From Serpentinimonas raichei (GTDB taxonomy: Bacteria > Pseudomonadota > Gammaproteobacteria > Burkholderiales > Burkholderiaceae_C): a stretch of 64,000 bases of DNA. The notes under the pieces are model-generated. The model searched no databases. It was not told where the DNA came from and saw nothing but the letters and a program-made list of their open reading frames with translations. Every line of letters begins with the position of its first letter. The first letter of the stretch is position 1. The DNA lies in NCBI RefSeq assembly GCF_000828895.1, contig NZ_AP014568.1, forward strand, positions 347,699-411,698. Direction: 5' to 3'. Positions 42,501 through 51,954 of the stretch are shown here, piece after piece. Made by a program: the position numbers and the translations under genes.

Positions 42501-42708
42501 GGCGGCGCTCCACTTCTTCGATTGAGTGCGCCTCGCTGCGTCCGGCGCGGGCCTGTAGCAGCCTGTGCTCAGCCAAGTACAAATCCTCTAGATCGTCCAA
42601 GTGCTCGATGATCGCCTCACGTGCATAGTAGGTCTTGGTCCGTCCGGTGGCGTGCGCTAGCGCGCTCAGCCGGCTTTCGATTTGCTCGGGTAGTCGTATG
42701 GCAAGCAT
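42484..42708 (-). CDS. relB: RelB-family ribbon-helix-helix antitoxin
   Basis: A 74-residue antitoxin with an N-terminal ribbon-helix-helix (MLAIRLPEQIESRLSALA, then GRTKTYYAREAIIEHLDDL) and a C-terminal toxin-binding part ending VERRLGLSD. It is antitoxin-first and overlaps relE. A palindromic A/T-rich site containing a TATAAT -10 lies upstream, fitting autoregulation. Confidence 0.9.
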   Translation of the reverse strand: MLAIRLPEQIESRLSALAHATGRTKTYYAREAIIEHLDDLEDLYLAEHRLLQARAGRSEAHSIEEVERRLGLSD

Positions 42709-42735
42709 GGCAGTCCTTTGGGCGTTGACTGCCTT

Positions 42736-42752
42736 GATTATACGTGTATATC
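42736..42752 (-). promoter_or_regulatory. relBE promoter/operator
   Basis: The imperfect palindrome GATATACACGTATAATC (minus strand) contains a perfect TATAAT. It lies 28 bases upstream of the relB ATG and just inside repeat copy B. It is the probable RelB operator. The -35 is weak. Confidence 0.6.
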
Positions 42753-42766
42753 AAAGATCCCGTACC

Positions 42767-42833
42767 CCCCCCTCACTCCCGCGTCACGCGCAGCAGTTCT
42801 TCGGGGCTGGTGAGGCCCTGGGCCAGCAGGCGG
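42767..42833. repeat. Direct repeat copy B (true gspE 3' end)
   Basis: The partner of the repeat at 42095-42161, 672 bases away. This copy forms the genuine 3' end of the intact gspE gene and includes its stop codon and six bases beyond. Confidence 0.92.
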
Positions 42834-44218
42834 GCGCCGTCGTCGCGCAGCAGGGTCATGCCTTGGGCTTGGGCGGCGGCGCGCAGTGCGGCTTCGGGGG
42901 CGCGCTGGTGCACCAGCGATCGCAGGGCGTCGTCGGCCAGCAGCAGCTCGAAAATGCCGCTGCGCCCGGCGTAGCCGGTGTGGCCGCAGTGGCTGCAGCC
43001 CACGGGGTGCAGGTGGCCGTCAGGGCCGGGCTGGCGGCAGTGGGGGCAGAGTTTGCGCAGCAGCCGCTGCGCCAGCACGCCCAGCAGCGAGCTGCTGAGC
43101 AAAAAGGGCTCGACACCCATGTCGGTCAGGCGTGTGACGGCGCTGGCGGCGTCGTTGGTGTGCAGGGTGGCCAGCACCAGGTGGCCGGTGAGCGAGGCCT
43201 GGATGGCGATTTGCGCGGTCTCGAAGTCGCGGATTTCGCCGATCATGATCACGTCCGGGTCTTGGCGCAAGATGGCGCGCAGGGCGCGGGCGAAGCTGAG
43301 CTCGATTTTGGGGTTGACCTGGGTTTGCCCGATGCCGCTGAGCTCGTACTCGATCGGGTCTTCCACGGTCATGATGTTGAGCCGCAGCGCGTCCAGCCGC
43401 TGCAAGGCGGCGTAGAGGGTGGTGGTCTTGCCGCTGCCGGTGGGGCCGGTGACGAGCACCAGGCCGTGCGGTTGCGCGATCAGGTGCTCGAAGCGCTCAA
43501 GCGTGCTGCCCTGCATCCCGACGGCGGGCAGGGTGAGCTTTTGGCCCGATTTGTCGAGCAGGCGCAGCACGGCGCGCTCGCCCTGGGCGCTGGGCAGGGT
43601 GGAGACGCGCACGTCGATGGCGCGCTGCCCCAGCCGCAGGCTGATGCGGCCGTCTTGGGGCAGGCGTTTTTCGGCGATGTCGAGCTCGGCCATGATTTTT
43701 AGGCGCGAGATCAGGGCGGCGTGCAGGGCGCGGTTGGGTTGCACCACTTCGCGCAAGATGCCGTCGATGCGAAAGCGCACGCTGGAGTGGCGCTCGTAGG
43801 GCTCGATGTGGATGTCGCTGGCGCCATCGCGGGCGGCTTGCGTGAGCAGCGCGTTGAGCAGGCGGATGATGGGGGCGTCGTCGGCGGCTTCGAGCAGGTC
43901 TTCGATGGCGGGCAGCTCTTGCATCAGGCGCCCGAGGTCGGCTTCGCTCTCGACTTCGCTGACCACGGCGGCGGCGCTGTCGGCGTCGCGCTCGGCGTAG
44001 GCGGCGCTGATGTGCGCGCTCAAAGCGCTGGCTTCGCTGGCCTGCCAGGCGCAGGGGCCGTGGCGGCGCAGCACCTCGTTGATGGCTTGCAGTTGGGCGC
44101 GGGCGGCTGCGGGCTCGGTGCAGTGGCCGATGAGCAGCGTCTGCTGGCCCGATTCGTCGAGCAGCAGCAGCTTGTGCTGGCGCGCAAAGGCGTAGGGCAG
44201 CGGGTGGCGGCGGCTCAT
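42773..44218 (-). CDS. gspE: Type II secretion ATPase GspE
   Basis: A 481-residue assembly ATPase for the pseudopilus. Motifs: Walker [16 protein letters not shown], Asp box (TVEDPIEY), Walker B region ([14 protein letters not shown]), His box ([12 protein letters not shown]), and a tetracysteine zinc site (CPHC...CSHC). The N-terminal domain is shorter than average, as in many Burkholderiales. The ATG overlaps the gspD stop by 4 bases. Its 3' end is duplicated downstream around a relBE module. Confidence 0.96.
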   Translation of the reverse strand: MSRRHPLPYAFARQHKLLLLDESGQQTLLIGHCTEPAAARAQLQAINEVLRRHGPCAWQASEASALSAHISAAYAERDADSAAAVVSEVESEADLGRLMQELPAIEDLLEAADDAPIIRLLNALLTQAARDGASDIHIEPYERHSSVRFRIDGILREVVQPNRALHAALISRLKIMAELDIAEKRLPQDGRISLRLGQRAIDVRVSTLPSAQGERAVLRLLDKSGQKLTLPAVGMQGSTLERFEHLIAQPHGLVLVTGPTGSGKTTTLYAALQRLDALRLNIMTVEDPIEYELSGIGQTQVNPKIELSFARALRAILRQDPDVIMIGEIRDFETAQIAIQASLTGHLVLATLHTNDAASAVTRLTDMGVEPFLLSSSLLGVLAQRLLRKLCPHCRQPGPDGHLHPVGCSHCGHTGYAGRSGIFELLLADDALRSLVHQRAPEAALRAAAQAQGMTLLRDDGARLLAQGLTSPEELLRVTRE

Positions 44219-46452
44219 GGGGTGGATTGCGGGGCGGGTGCCGTGGGGGTGGGTTGGGGCAGCAAGCGCAAGGGCAGTTGCGGCTGGCTCAAGTCGAGCG
44301 CTGGCAGCGCCGGGGCCTGGTTGATGGAATGCACCGCGCTGGGGGTGGGCTGCTGCTGCTGTTGGGCGGCGCGGATCAGGTCGTAGCGGTCTTGTGACAG
44401 CGCGTCGCTGGCGCGTTGGTCGCGCAAAATCACGGGTCGCAAAAACACCATCAGGTTGGTTTTGTTGCGGTTGCGCCGTTCGCTGCGAAACAGGCTGCCC
44501 AACAGCGGCAGCTGGCTCAGGCCGGGGACTTGGTCTTGGGCGGCGCCGTATTCGTCTTGCAGCAGGCCGCCGAGCACGATCACGGCCCCGTCATCGACCA
44601 GCACGTTGGACTCGATCGAGCGCGTGTTGGTGATGGGGCCGGTGGGCGAACCGATGGAGGCCGGCACCACCGAACTCACTTCTTGGAAGATCGACAGCCG
44701 CACGGTGCCGTTTTCGCTGATCTGCGGCCGCACCCGCAGCGTGAGGCCCACATCGCGCCGCTCGATGGTCTGAAAGGGGTTGACGGCGCCACCTTGGCCG
44801 CCGACGTTGGTGAAGCTGCCGGTGATGAAGGGCACGTTTTGCCCGATCACGATGCGCGCTTCCTCGTTGTCGAGCGTGAGCAGGTTGGGGGTGGACAAGA
44901 TATTGGCCTGCCCGCTTTGCTCCAGCAGCCGCACCAAGGCCGAGAGCACGTAGCTGCCGTTGATGCGCTGCGCTAGCCCCAAGTTGAGGCCGGTGGAGGG
45001 CATTTGTTGAGCACCCGTGGCCAGGTTGAGCAGATTGGCTCCCCGTTCACCGAAGTTGGTGCCCAAAAAGCCGATGGTGCCAGCGCCCGAGCGGCCGATC
45101 AACTGCTGCCACTGGATGCCGAATTCGCTCGCTTGGTCGGCGCTGACTTCGGCGATCACGCTCTCGACGAAGACCTGCGCACGCCGGGTGTCGAGCCGCT
45201 CGATGAGGGCGCGCAACTGCCGAAACACCGGCTCGGGGGCGCTGATGATGAGCGAGTTGGTGGCGGCATCGGCCTGGATTTGGCCGCCGGTGCTGCTGGG
45301 GGCAGGGGCTGCTCCAGCGCCCGCTGCGCCGCCGCTGGCACCCACGGCGGCCCCGGCAGCGGTGCGACGCAGCGCTCCCAAGGCCCCTGCGGGTGCGCCA
45401 GCCGCCGGGGCGGTGGCTGCGCCGGTGGCGGGGCTGGTGTCGCCGCCTAGGCCGGAGTCGGCAGCCAGTGCGGCGCGCAGCGTGGTGGCGAGCTCGACGG
45501 CGTTGGCGTTGCGCAAGTGCACCACGTGGATGTTGCCTTGTGCGCCGCCGCTGGGGGCGCGGTCCAGTTGCGCCACCAGCGAGCGCACCAGCGCCACCCG
45601 GGCCGGGTTGGCGGCGCGCACGATGATCGAGTTGCTGCGCGGCTCGGGCAGCAGCACGGTGCGAAAACCCGCAGCAGCGGTGGCGGGCTGGCCAGCGGCG
45701 GCGGGAGCGGCGGCATCGCCATCGAGCAGGCGCTGCAGCACCGGAATCAGCTCACCCGCCAGCGCGTGCTGGAGCCCAATCACCTCGACCCCGGTGGCGT
45801 TGGCCACATCAAAGGCGGCAATGATTTGGGCGATGCGGCGCAGGTTGTCGGCGTAGTCGGTGATGATCAGGCTGTTTTGGCCCGCATTGACGTTGATCGG
45901 GTTGTGCGCGCTCACCAGCGGGCGCAGGATGGGCACCAGGTGGTTGGCGTTTTCGTGCGTGAGGCTGAAGATCTGCGTCACGATCTGCTGCCCACGCGGC
46001 ATTTGGGCTTCATCGAGCACCGCGCCGCTTTGCAGCCGGGCGTCGGCCTCGGGCAGCACCTTGAGCAGGCCTTGGCTTTCCACGATGGCAAAGCCGCGCA
46101 GGCGCAGCGCCGAACTGAACAGTTGCAGCGCCTGCGCCGGCGTCACGGGGCGCTCGGTTTGCAGGTTGAGCGTGCCGCTGATGCGCGGGTCCACCACCAC
46201 GTGGCGCCCGACCAGCACCCCCATGGCGCGCGCCACGGCGTCGATTTCGGCCTGCACGAAGTTGAGCGTGATGGGCGCACCGGGGCGCACGGCGGGCGTG
46301 AGCGCTAGGGTGGGTGTGCTGGCTGCCGTGGCTGGGGCAGGGGCCGGGTTGTTGGCCAAGGCAGCGCCGGTTGTGGCGGCCAACAGGGCCGCGCCACTCA
46401 GGTGGAGCCAGGTGCGGAGCAGGGTGCGGGGCAAGTGGGGCATGGGGGTCAT
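44215..46452 (-). CDS. gspD: Type II secretion outer-membrane secretin GspD
   Basis: A 745-residue secretin that forms the outer-membrane pore. A signal peptide ([18 protein letters not shown]) is followed by N0-N3 domains ([31 protein letters not shown]) and an Ala/Gly-rich insert. The secretin core then shows [35 protein letters not shown] and [18 protein letters not shown]. The C-terminal tail is Pro/Gln-rich. The ATG at 46452 overlaps the gspN stop. No pilotin is nearby. Confidence 0.96.
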   Translation of the reverse strand: MTPMPHLPRTLLRTWLHLSGAALLAATTGAALANNPAPAPATAASTPTLALTPAVRPGAPITLNFVQAEIDAVARAMGVLVGRHVVVDPRISGTLNLQTERPVTPAQALQLFSSALRLRGFAIVESQGLLKVLPEADARLQSGAVLDEAQMPRGQQIVTQIFSLTHENANHLVPILRPLVSAHNPINVNAGQNSLIITDYADNLRRIAQIIAAFDVANATGVEVIGLQHALAGELIPVLQRLLDGDAAAPAAAGQPATAAAGFRTVLLPEPRSNSIIVRAANPARVALVRSLVAQLDRAPSGGAQGNIHVVHLRNANAVELATTLRAALAADSGLGGDTSPATGAATAPAAGAPAGALGALRRTAAGAAVGASGGAAGAGAAPAPSSTGGQIQADAATNSLIISAPEPVFRQLRALIERLDTRRAQVFVESVIAEVSADQASEFGIQWQQLIGRSGAGTIGFLGTNFGERGANLLNLATGAQQMPSTGLNLGLAQRINGSYVLSALVRLLEQSGQANILSTPNLLTLDNEEARIVIGQNVPFITGSFTNVGGQGGAVNPFQTIERRDVGLTLRVRPQISENGTVRLSIFQEVSSVVPASIGSPTGPITNTRSIESNVLVDDGAVIVLGGLLQDEYGAAQDQVPGLSQLPLLGSLFRSERRNRNKTNLMVFLRPVILRDQRASDALSQDRYDLIRAAQQQQQPTPSAVHSINQAPALPALDLSQPQLPLRLLPQPTPTAPAPQSTP

Positions 46453-47339
46453 CCGATTCTGATGTGGGCGCGCAGGCGGCCGTCGCGCTGGCCCAGCATG
46501 TTGAGCAGGTTCGACAGGGCGCCCAGATGGGCTTCGTCGGACTCGGCCAGCCCACGAAAATGCACGCGGCCACTGACGATCTGCCCTTGGCCGCTGAGCT
46601 GAAATGGCCCGGCCAGGGTGCTGAGGCGGATTTGGGTGGGCTGCTCGGAAGGGGCGGAGGCAGCGAGCGGGCTGCCCTCGATGTGCAACTGGTAGCTGCC
46701 CAGCGGGCGCAGGGTGGAGAGCGCGGTGGCCAGCCCGTGCGCTTGCAGCACCAGGCTGCCGTGCAGTTGGGCGCGGCCCAGGTGCAGGTGCAAGCGCAGC
46801 CCTTCGCTGTGTAGGCCGATCTGGCCTTGCAGATGGAGCGAATTCCAGGGGCTGCCTAGGCCGCTGAGCAATTCGGCCGGCCAGGCGCTTTGGTGTGCGT
46901 CGAGGTGCAGGGTGGCGCTTTGCCAGCCTAGGCTCAAGACCCCGGCCAGCGGCTGCGGGGTGCAGCAAGGCGCGCGGATTTGCCAAGCCAGCGCCGGCCC
47001 GCCCTGCCAGTGCGGCCGCAGCCGCCACTGCAGCCCTTGCGCCAAGGCCGTGCGGTCGTGGCTGCCGGCACCGGCGCTCAGCAGCAGGTCGGAGCGGCCA
47101 TTCCAGACGCTGCCCTGTGCATTGGGCAGGTTGATGCGCCCGGCGCTGGCGCTGCTCACGGCCTGCGCCAGCCACTGCGCCGGGGCAAACAGCGCCAGGC
47201 CCAGCAGGAGGCCCAGCAGCAGCCCTATGAGCGCCGCCAGTGCGGCCCAAGTGCCGGCCCCCTTGCCTTGGGCGTGCTTGGGGGGCGCTTTAAACGCCGC
47301 CGCCAGCCGTGGCAGGGTTGCGGATGGGTTGGGCTTCAT
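46449..47339 (-). CDS. gspN: Type II secretion protein GspN
   Basis: A 296-residue single-pass protein: a cytoplasmic N-terminus, a transmembrane helix (LAALIGLLLGLLLGLALF) and a periplasmic domain with GspN features (NAQGSVWNGRSDLLL). GspN is an accessory inner-membrane component. It overlaps gspM and gspD by 4 bases each. Confidence 0.88.
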   Translation of the reverse strand: MKPNPSATLPRLAAAFKAPPKHAQGKGAGTWAALAALIGLLLGLLLGLALFAPAQWLAQAVSSASAGRINLPNAQGSVWNGRSDLLLSAGAGSHDRTALAQGLQWRLRPHWQGGPALAWQIRAPCCTPQPLAGVLSLGWQSATLHLDAHQSAWPAELLSGLGSPWNSLHLQGQIGLHSEGLRLHLHLGRAQLHGSLVLQAHGLATALSTLRPLGSYQLHIEGSPLAASAPSEQPTQIRLSTLAGPFQLSGQGQIVSGRVHFRGLAESDEAHLGALSNLLNMLGQRDGRLRAHIRIG

Positions 47340-47872
47340 GGTGCCGCCAGCCCAGCGCCGCCAAACCACACGGTGCCGCTCCACTGCGCCGCAGGGGAGG
47401 CTCCGGCGGGGGTGGCGGGGGCGGCATCGGCGCGCTGCAAATCGGCGCGCAGTGGCAGCAAGCGGGTGTTGAGGCGCACCGCTTGCAGCCAATCGGCCAG
47501 CGCCTGTGGACTGGCTTGGCTAAAGGCGACCGCCAGCGCATCGGGCTGCGCGCTGATGCTCGCCTGTGGCCCGAGGTGGCTCAGGCTCAGGGCTTGCAGC
47601 GCTTGCAAGGTGGCTTGGCGGCTGGGCGCGGCCCCGGGCGGGGCTTGCTGCAAGGCCTGTGCCTGCGCTGCCAGTGCCTGCATCTGTTGCCACTGCGCCA
47701 GTGCAGCGGCGCGCTGCTCGGGCGCCTGTTGCAAGGTGCGCAGCGCCGGATGGATGGCCCACTGCCACAACACAAAAGCCAGCAGCACGGCCGCACCCAA
47801 GATGGCGGCGCGGCGCTCGCGCTGGGCCAAGGCGCGCCAGCGGGCTTGCAGCACGGCCAGGGCGGCCTTCAT
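47336..47872 (-). CDS. gspM: Type II secretion protein GspM
   Basis: A 178-residue inner-membrane platform protein with one N-terminal helix (AILGAAVLLAFVLWQWAIHP) and an Ala/Gln-rich periplasmic coiled region. It partners GspL. Conservation is low, and the call relies on topology and position between gspL and gspN, with ATGA overlaps on both sides. Confidence 0.85.
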   Translation of the reverse strand: MKAALAVLQARWRALAQRERRAAILGAAVLLAFVLWQWAIHPALRTLQQAPEQRAAALAQWQQMQALAAQAQALQQAPPGAAPSRQATLQALQALSLSHLGPQASISAQPDALAVAFSQASPQALADWLQAVRLNTRLLPLRADLQRADAAPATPAGASPAAQWSGTVWFGGAGLAAP

Positions 47873-49101
47873 CGGGCGCTGGCCCAGCGCAGGGTGCTGC
47901 GCTCGGAGTTTTGGGGCTGAAATTGCCAGCCGCTGGGGGCCAGCGCCGCGCCCAGCTCCTGCTGCGCCGCCGCGCTCAAGGGGGCGTGAGCGAGTTCGGC
48001 GCTGCCGCCTTCAAAACGCAACTGGCGCAACTCCAAGGGGCTGCGGGAATGGGCGCGCCCCATTTGCTCCAGCAGCGGCTCCAGGTCGCTAGGGCTGAGT
48101 TCGCTGCGCGCTTGGCGCAGGCGGTCGAGCTCGCGCTGCATTTGCAGCGGCGCATCGAGCACCAGTTGCACCTGGGGGAAACTTTGCTGCAAGGTGGCAT
48201 GGCTGAGCTGGCGCAACTGCACGATTTCTTGGCGCGCCTGCCAGGCGTTCAGGTTCAGGCCCAGCAACTGCAGCGCCACCAAGGCCCCCAAGCCCCAGCG
48301 CAGCGGCCGCCAAGCTGGGCTGCCCCAGTGCTGGCGCACCTGCTCCAGTGCCAACCGCCAGCGCGCGCTGCGTGCTTGCAAGTGCAAATCGAACTGCGCC
48401 AAATCCCAGCCGCTGGCCAGCGCCTGCTGCCAAGGGTGGGCACCGCTGCGGGTTTGCCAAGCCAGCTCGGGCAAGTGCTGCTCGGCCAGGCCAACCAGCG
48501 CCGGGCTGGCCCAGGCCGTGCTGCCGGCCTCGAGTGCGCCCACGGCTTGCAAGCTGCTGTGCAGCAAGGCGCGGTCGGCGGCGCTGGCTTGGGGCTGCAG
48601 CGGCCAGCACAGCGCACCGTGGGCCGCACTGGCCAGCAGCTCAGGGGCCTCGCTGCTGCCGCAAACCCAGACCCAAGGCGGGTGCTGCGGCGCGCAAGCG
48701 GGCAGCACCGCAGCCAGCGGGTGCTCAATCGACTGCAAATAGGCCACGGCCCGATGCAGCGGCTCGCGCTGGCAGCAAGCCACCCAAGTGTCGGCGGCGC
48801 GGCCGGGCTGAAAACCTGGGGTCAGGGCGTAGTGCAAATCGGGCAAATCGCTCAGCAGCCGCTCTTCGAGCAGGCCATCGAGCAAGGCGCGCAACTTGTG
48901 CGCAGGTGCCTTGGGCAGGCTCAATTGCAACCAGCTCAAAGCCTGCGCCGGCCACACCAGTACCGTGGCGGGCTGGCGCGCAATCGCCTCGGCGCTGTCG
49001 CAGCCCTGCCCGGTGAGGGTTGCGCCCTGCAGCGTCACCCAGTCCCACAGCGCAGTGGGCGAGTCGCAAGCTAGGGGTTGGCGGGGTGAGATCAGCAGCA
49101 C
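47869..49101 (-). CDS. gspL: Type II secretion protein GspL
   Basis: A 410-residue platform protein: a cytoplasmic actin-like domain that binds GspE (LPKAPAHKLRALLDGLLEERL; the region AWPAQALSWLQLSLP is typical), a single transmembrane helix (WGLGALVALQLLGLNLNAW) and a ferredoxin-like periplasmic domain. No ATG is available; the GTG at 49101 is chosen and a TTG some 37 bases upstream is possible. It overlaps gspM by 4 bases. Confidence 0.88.
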   Translation of the reverse strand: MLLISPRQPLACDSPTALWDWVTLQGATLTGQGCDSAEAIARQPATVLVWPAQALSWLQLSLPKAPAHKLRALLDGLLEERLLSDLPDLHYALTPGFQPGRAADTWVACCQREPLHRAVAYLQSIEHPLAAVLPACAPQHPPWVWVCGSSEAPELLASAAHGALCWPLQPQASAADRALLHSSLQAVGALEAGSTAWASPALVGLAEQHLPELAWQTRSGAHPWQQALASGWDLAQFDLHLQARSARWRLALEQVRQHWGSPAWRPLRWGLGALVALQLLGLNLNAWQARQEIVQLRQLSHATLQQSFPQVQLVLDAPLQMQRELDRLRQARSELSPSDLEPLLEQMGRAHSRSPLELRQLRFEGGSAELAHAPLSAAAQQELGAALAPSGWQFQPQNSERSTLRWASAR

Positions 49102-49151
49102 GGTAGGGGGGGTGGGCGCAAGCGGTAAAAAAAGCAATCGATGATGATACT

Positions 49152-50174
49152 TCAGGCTCGTGGCGCAACCGGCGCGCCGCCGCGTTGGCGCCAGATGGTG
49201 CGCACGTTGATGCCCTCGCGCAACACCAGCGAGCGCTCTTGCACCGTCAACTCGTCGAGCCGCAACTGCCCGTGCAGCAGAAAATAGCGGCTGCTCAAGG
49301 TGAAGCGTTCGGCGTTGATGTGCGTGCGGGCGCTGCCGAAAGCAGGGGCGGCTTGCTCCAGGCTGGTGAAGTGGGAGCGCTCGCGCTGCTGCACCAGGCG
49401 CTGCGCCTGTGCCCGATCCAGCCCCGGCACGCTGGCGTAGAGCGCCAGTTCGCTGCTGGTGTTGAGGTTGAGCGCGGTGCGCTCGGGCAGCCAGGTGGCG
49501 TGGTCGGCCATGCGCTGCAAGGTGGCGGGCGAGAGCCCGAGCCACTGCAATTGTTCAAAATGCTGCGGCAACAAGGCGGCACCCTGGCCGGCTTGCAGCG
49601 TGCGCAGCAGGCGCTCGGAAAACTGCAGCAGATCTTCCTGCGGCAGGCCGAGGGCCTGAAACAGTTTGGCAAAGCTGGCCATGCCGGTGCCAGAGAGCCG
49701 CAGGTTCTGGCCGCTGCCCTCGACCAGGTTGCGCAGGTTCATCCGCGCCTGCATGTCGTGGATGCGGCCCGATAAAAAAGACTCGGTCAGCAGGGCTTCG
49801 GGGTTTTGCTCTTGCGCGGCCAAAAAGGTGTTGAGGCGCGACTCTTGCAGCGGCACCGACCAAGGCTCGGCCAGATGATCGATCTGGCTGGCGCGGGCGT
49901 CTTCGCGCAAGATCAGGCGCGCCCAGTCCAGCGCCCCGGTGAGCAGCCAGGCCGATTGCACGCGCTGGCGCTCGCTTTGCTCGATCTGCCAGGCTTGCCA
50001 CTGCTGCCAGTAGCCCGATGCGCTCAGGGTGGCGGCCAAGGCCGCCGTGAGCAGCGCCAGCAGCAGGGCGGCGCCGCGCTGCTTGTGCGGACCGCTGGGT
50101 GGGGTGCGGCTGCCGTGGCGGCTGGTGAGTGGGCTGTGGCCAGTGCCCGTGCCGGGGTCCAAGAGGGGCTTCAT
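49152..50174 (-). CDS. gspK: Type II secretion minor pseudopilin GspK
   Basis: A 340-residue pseudopilin tip protein. The prepilin leader ends RG-AALLLALLTAALAATL, with the hydrophobic helix at about residues 34-52. The large C-terminal domain has the GspK-type helical inserts (LNLNTSSELALYASVPGL). GspK caps the pseudopilus with I and J. The ATG at 50174 overlaps the gspJ stop. Confidence 0.92.
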   Translation of the reverse strand: MKPLLDPGTGTGHSPLTSRHGSRTPPSGPHKQRGAALLLALLTAALAATLSASGYWQQWQAWQIEQSERQRVQSAWLLTGALDWARLILREDARASQIDHLAEPWSVPLQESRLNTFLAAQEQNPEALLTESFLSGRIHDMQARMNLRNLVEGSGQNLRLSGTGMASFAKLFQALGLPQEDLLQFSERLLRTLQAGQGAALLPQHFEQLQWLGLSPATLQRMADHATWLPERTALNLNTSSELALYASVPGLDRAQAQRLVQQRERSHFTSLEQAAPAFGSARTHINAERFTLSSRYFLLHGQLRLDELTVQERSLVLREGINVRTIWRQRGGAPVAPRA

Positions 50175-50902
50175 CCGCTTTTGCCTCCGCCCACGCGCGG
50201 GTGGATCCAATCGTGGGTGATGGGGCCGCCCGGCACCGCTTGCCCCTCAAGCGGTGTGAGCAGCAGGCGCACGCCCTCGGGTGCGCGCAGGGCTGCCGGG
50301 TCGGTCGGGGCGGCTTGGTTGGGTGCGGTTTGTGCGGGTGTGGTCGCAGGCTGCCACTGGCCGCCTTGGTTGAGCAGCACCTGCCACGAGCGCAGCGGCA
50401 GCAGCGCCAGCGCCTGCTGTGGCAGGTCTGCATTGGGCTCGCGCTGCCACAGTTGGGCCGCCTGCCAGGCGCGCAGCAAATCGTGCTGCTGCGTCACGGG
50501 CGGCGAAACCCAGCGCGACCAGTGCGCTGGGGCCTCGGCGCTGGCAGGGCTCAAGGCCCAGGCCACCACCACCAGTCCCGGCTCTTGGTCCGGCGGCGGG
50601 TGCGGGTCGGTGCGCACCAGGCGCAGCAGTTGGCCGTCGAAGCTCAGCGCGGGCACCACGGCGTTTTCGTGCAGGTGGTTGAGGTCGGTCGACCACTGCG
50701 CCAGCGCGGTTTGCCACTGCAGCCAGCCTTGGGTGTGGCTGCGGGTGTGCGACTCGGTGCGGCTCATGCCGTCGAGGCCGCGCCAGCTAAACAGCGCCAG
50801 CGCCGACATGATGGTGAGCGCGACCAGCAGCTCGATCAGCGTTAGGCCGCGAGTGCGCGGACGCGGCCATGGCTTGGGGGCGAGAGCGCGCAGCGGCTGC
50901 AT
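50171..50902 (-). CDS. gspJ: Type II secretion minor pseudopilin GspJ
   Basis: A 243-residue pseudopilin with prepilin motif RG-LTLIELLVALTIMSAL at about residues 18-35, including the conserved Glu at +5. The body (SWRGLDGMSRTE) is typical of GspJ. Its start directly abuts the gspI stop. Confidence 0.93.
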   Translation of the reverse strand: MQPLRALAPKPWPRPRTRGLTLIELLVALTIMSALALFSWRGLDGMSRTESHTRSHTQGWLQWQTALAQWSTDLNHLHENAVVPALSFDGQLLRLVRTDPHPPPDQEPGLVVVAWALSPASAEAPAHWSRWVSPPVTQQHDLLRAWQAAQLWQREPNADLPQQALALLPLRSWQVLLNQGGQWQPATTPAQTAPNQAAPTDPAALRAPEGVRLLLTPLEGQAVPGGPITHDWIHPRVGGGKSG

Positions 50903-51391
50903 TCAGTGCCGCCCGATCACGGTCAACAAGGAGAGCAACTGCACCGGCGCGGCTTCGGGCGTGCTGCTGGGGCCCTGCACCTCGGCGCGCACGCGCCTGA
51001 AGCTCGGGTTCAGGGTGGGGCTGACGTCGAGCGTGACCTCAAACACGCGACCGCCTTGCTCGCAAGTCTGGCTGCTGCGCCCCACGGCGGGGAACTGGGG
51101 TTGCAGGCGCAGGTTCACGAGCGCGTTGTCGGCGCACAACTGGGCCAACCACTGCTGCGACTGGCGCTCGGCCAGCCGGGTCAGGGCGGCGCTGGCTTGC
51201 AGGCCAGCCGTCAGGCTGATGGCCACGATGGCGAGTGCTACCAGCACCTCGATCAGCGTGAGGCCAAGCTGGCGTGGGGCTGGGCGCGGGCATCGGCCGT
51301 GGCGACTTGGTTTATCCCGAAAAGCGGCAACCGCAGGCGCAGGCGCTTGGGCTGTTGGGTGTGCTGGGGCAGGCATCGGGCCAATCCTCAA
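50903..51391 (-). CDS. gspI: Type II secretion minor pseudopilin GspI
   Basis: A 162-residue pseudopilin with prepilin motif LG-LTLIEVLVALAIVAISL. The leader is unusually long (about 43 residues) and Pro/Ala-rich. The TTG at 51391 overlaps the gspH stop (TTGA), matching the coupling seen across the operon; the ATG at 51376 is the alternative. Confidence 0.9.
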   Translation of the reverse strand: MRIGPMPAPAHPTAQAPAPAVAAFRDKPSRHGRCPRPAPRQLGLTLIEVLVALAIVAISLTAGLQASAALTRLAERQSQQWLAQLCADNALVNLRLQPQFPAVGRSSQTCEQGGRVFEVTLDVSPTLNPSFRRVRAEVQGPSSTPEAAPVQLLSLLTVIGRH

Positions 51392-51918
51392 GGTTGACCT
51401 TGGCCGGAGGGCAGGATGGCAAAGGGCAGCGCGCCATTGCTGCCGATGCGGATTTCGTGCTCGCCCAAGCGCAAGCTCAGGGTTTGGGCGGCGATGATGG
51501 GCTCCGGCCCCAGCCGCAGCACCTGGGCTTGCGCGGGCCGCAGCACCTGGGCCTGCACGCCGGGGTGGAGCCAGTTTTTGGGGCCTGCCAAGGAAGCACC
51601 CTGAGCGATTTGGCCCCTCTGCACCGCTGGCGCACCGGCTGTAGCCGCGCCAACAAACTCAAAGCCGCTGGCCGTGCTTTGCCAGTGCAGCGCGCTGCCG
51701 CTGGCGCGCGACAGGGCGCGCCCGGCCTCTAGCCAAGCCACCAGGCGCTGCGCCTCGCGTTCGAGCTGCTGGCTCGGGCCGTCGCGCAAGGACACGCTCA
51801 CGGCCCCCGCAGCCAGTGCGACGATGAACAGCACCACCAGCAGCTCCAGCAGGGTGAAGCCGCGCGGGCTGAAGGGGCGAGGGCGGTGAGGCACAAGGCG
51901 GGCTCTGACGCTGTGCAA
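51388..51918 (-). CDS. gspH: Type II secretion minor pseudopilin GspH
   Basis: A 176-residue pseudopilin with prepilin motif RG-FTLLELLVVLFIVALAAG at about residues 19-37. The C-terminal half is variable and partly repetitive (AQVLRPAQAQVLR). It lies between gspG and gspI. Confidence 0.92.
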   Translation of the reverse strand: MHSVRARLVPHRPRPFSPRGFTLLELLVVLFIVALAAGAVSVSLRDGPSQQLEREAQRLVAWLEAGRALSRASGSALHWQSTASGFEFVGAATAGAPAVQRGQIAQGASLAGPKNWLHPGVQAQVLRPAQAQVLRLGPEPIIAAQTLSLRLGEHEIRIGSNGALPFAILPSGQGQP

Positions 51919-51954
51919 CGGGGCGGGCCGCTGGGTGGCTGGGGTGGGCAGGCG

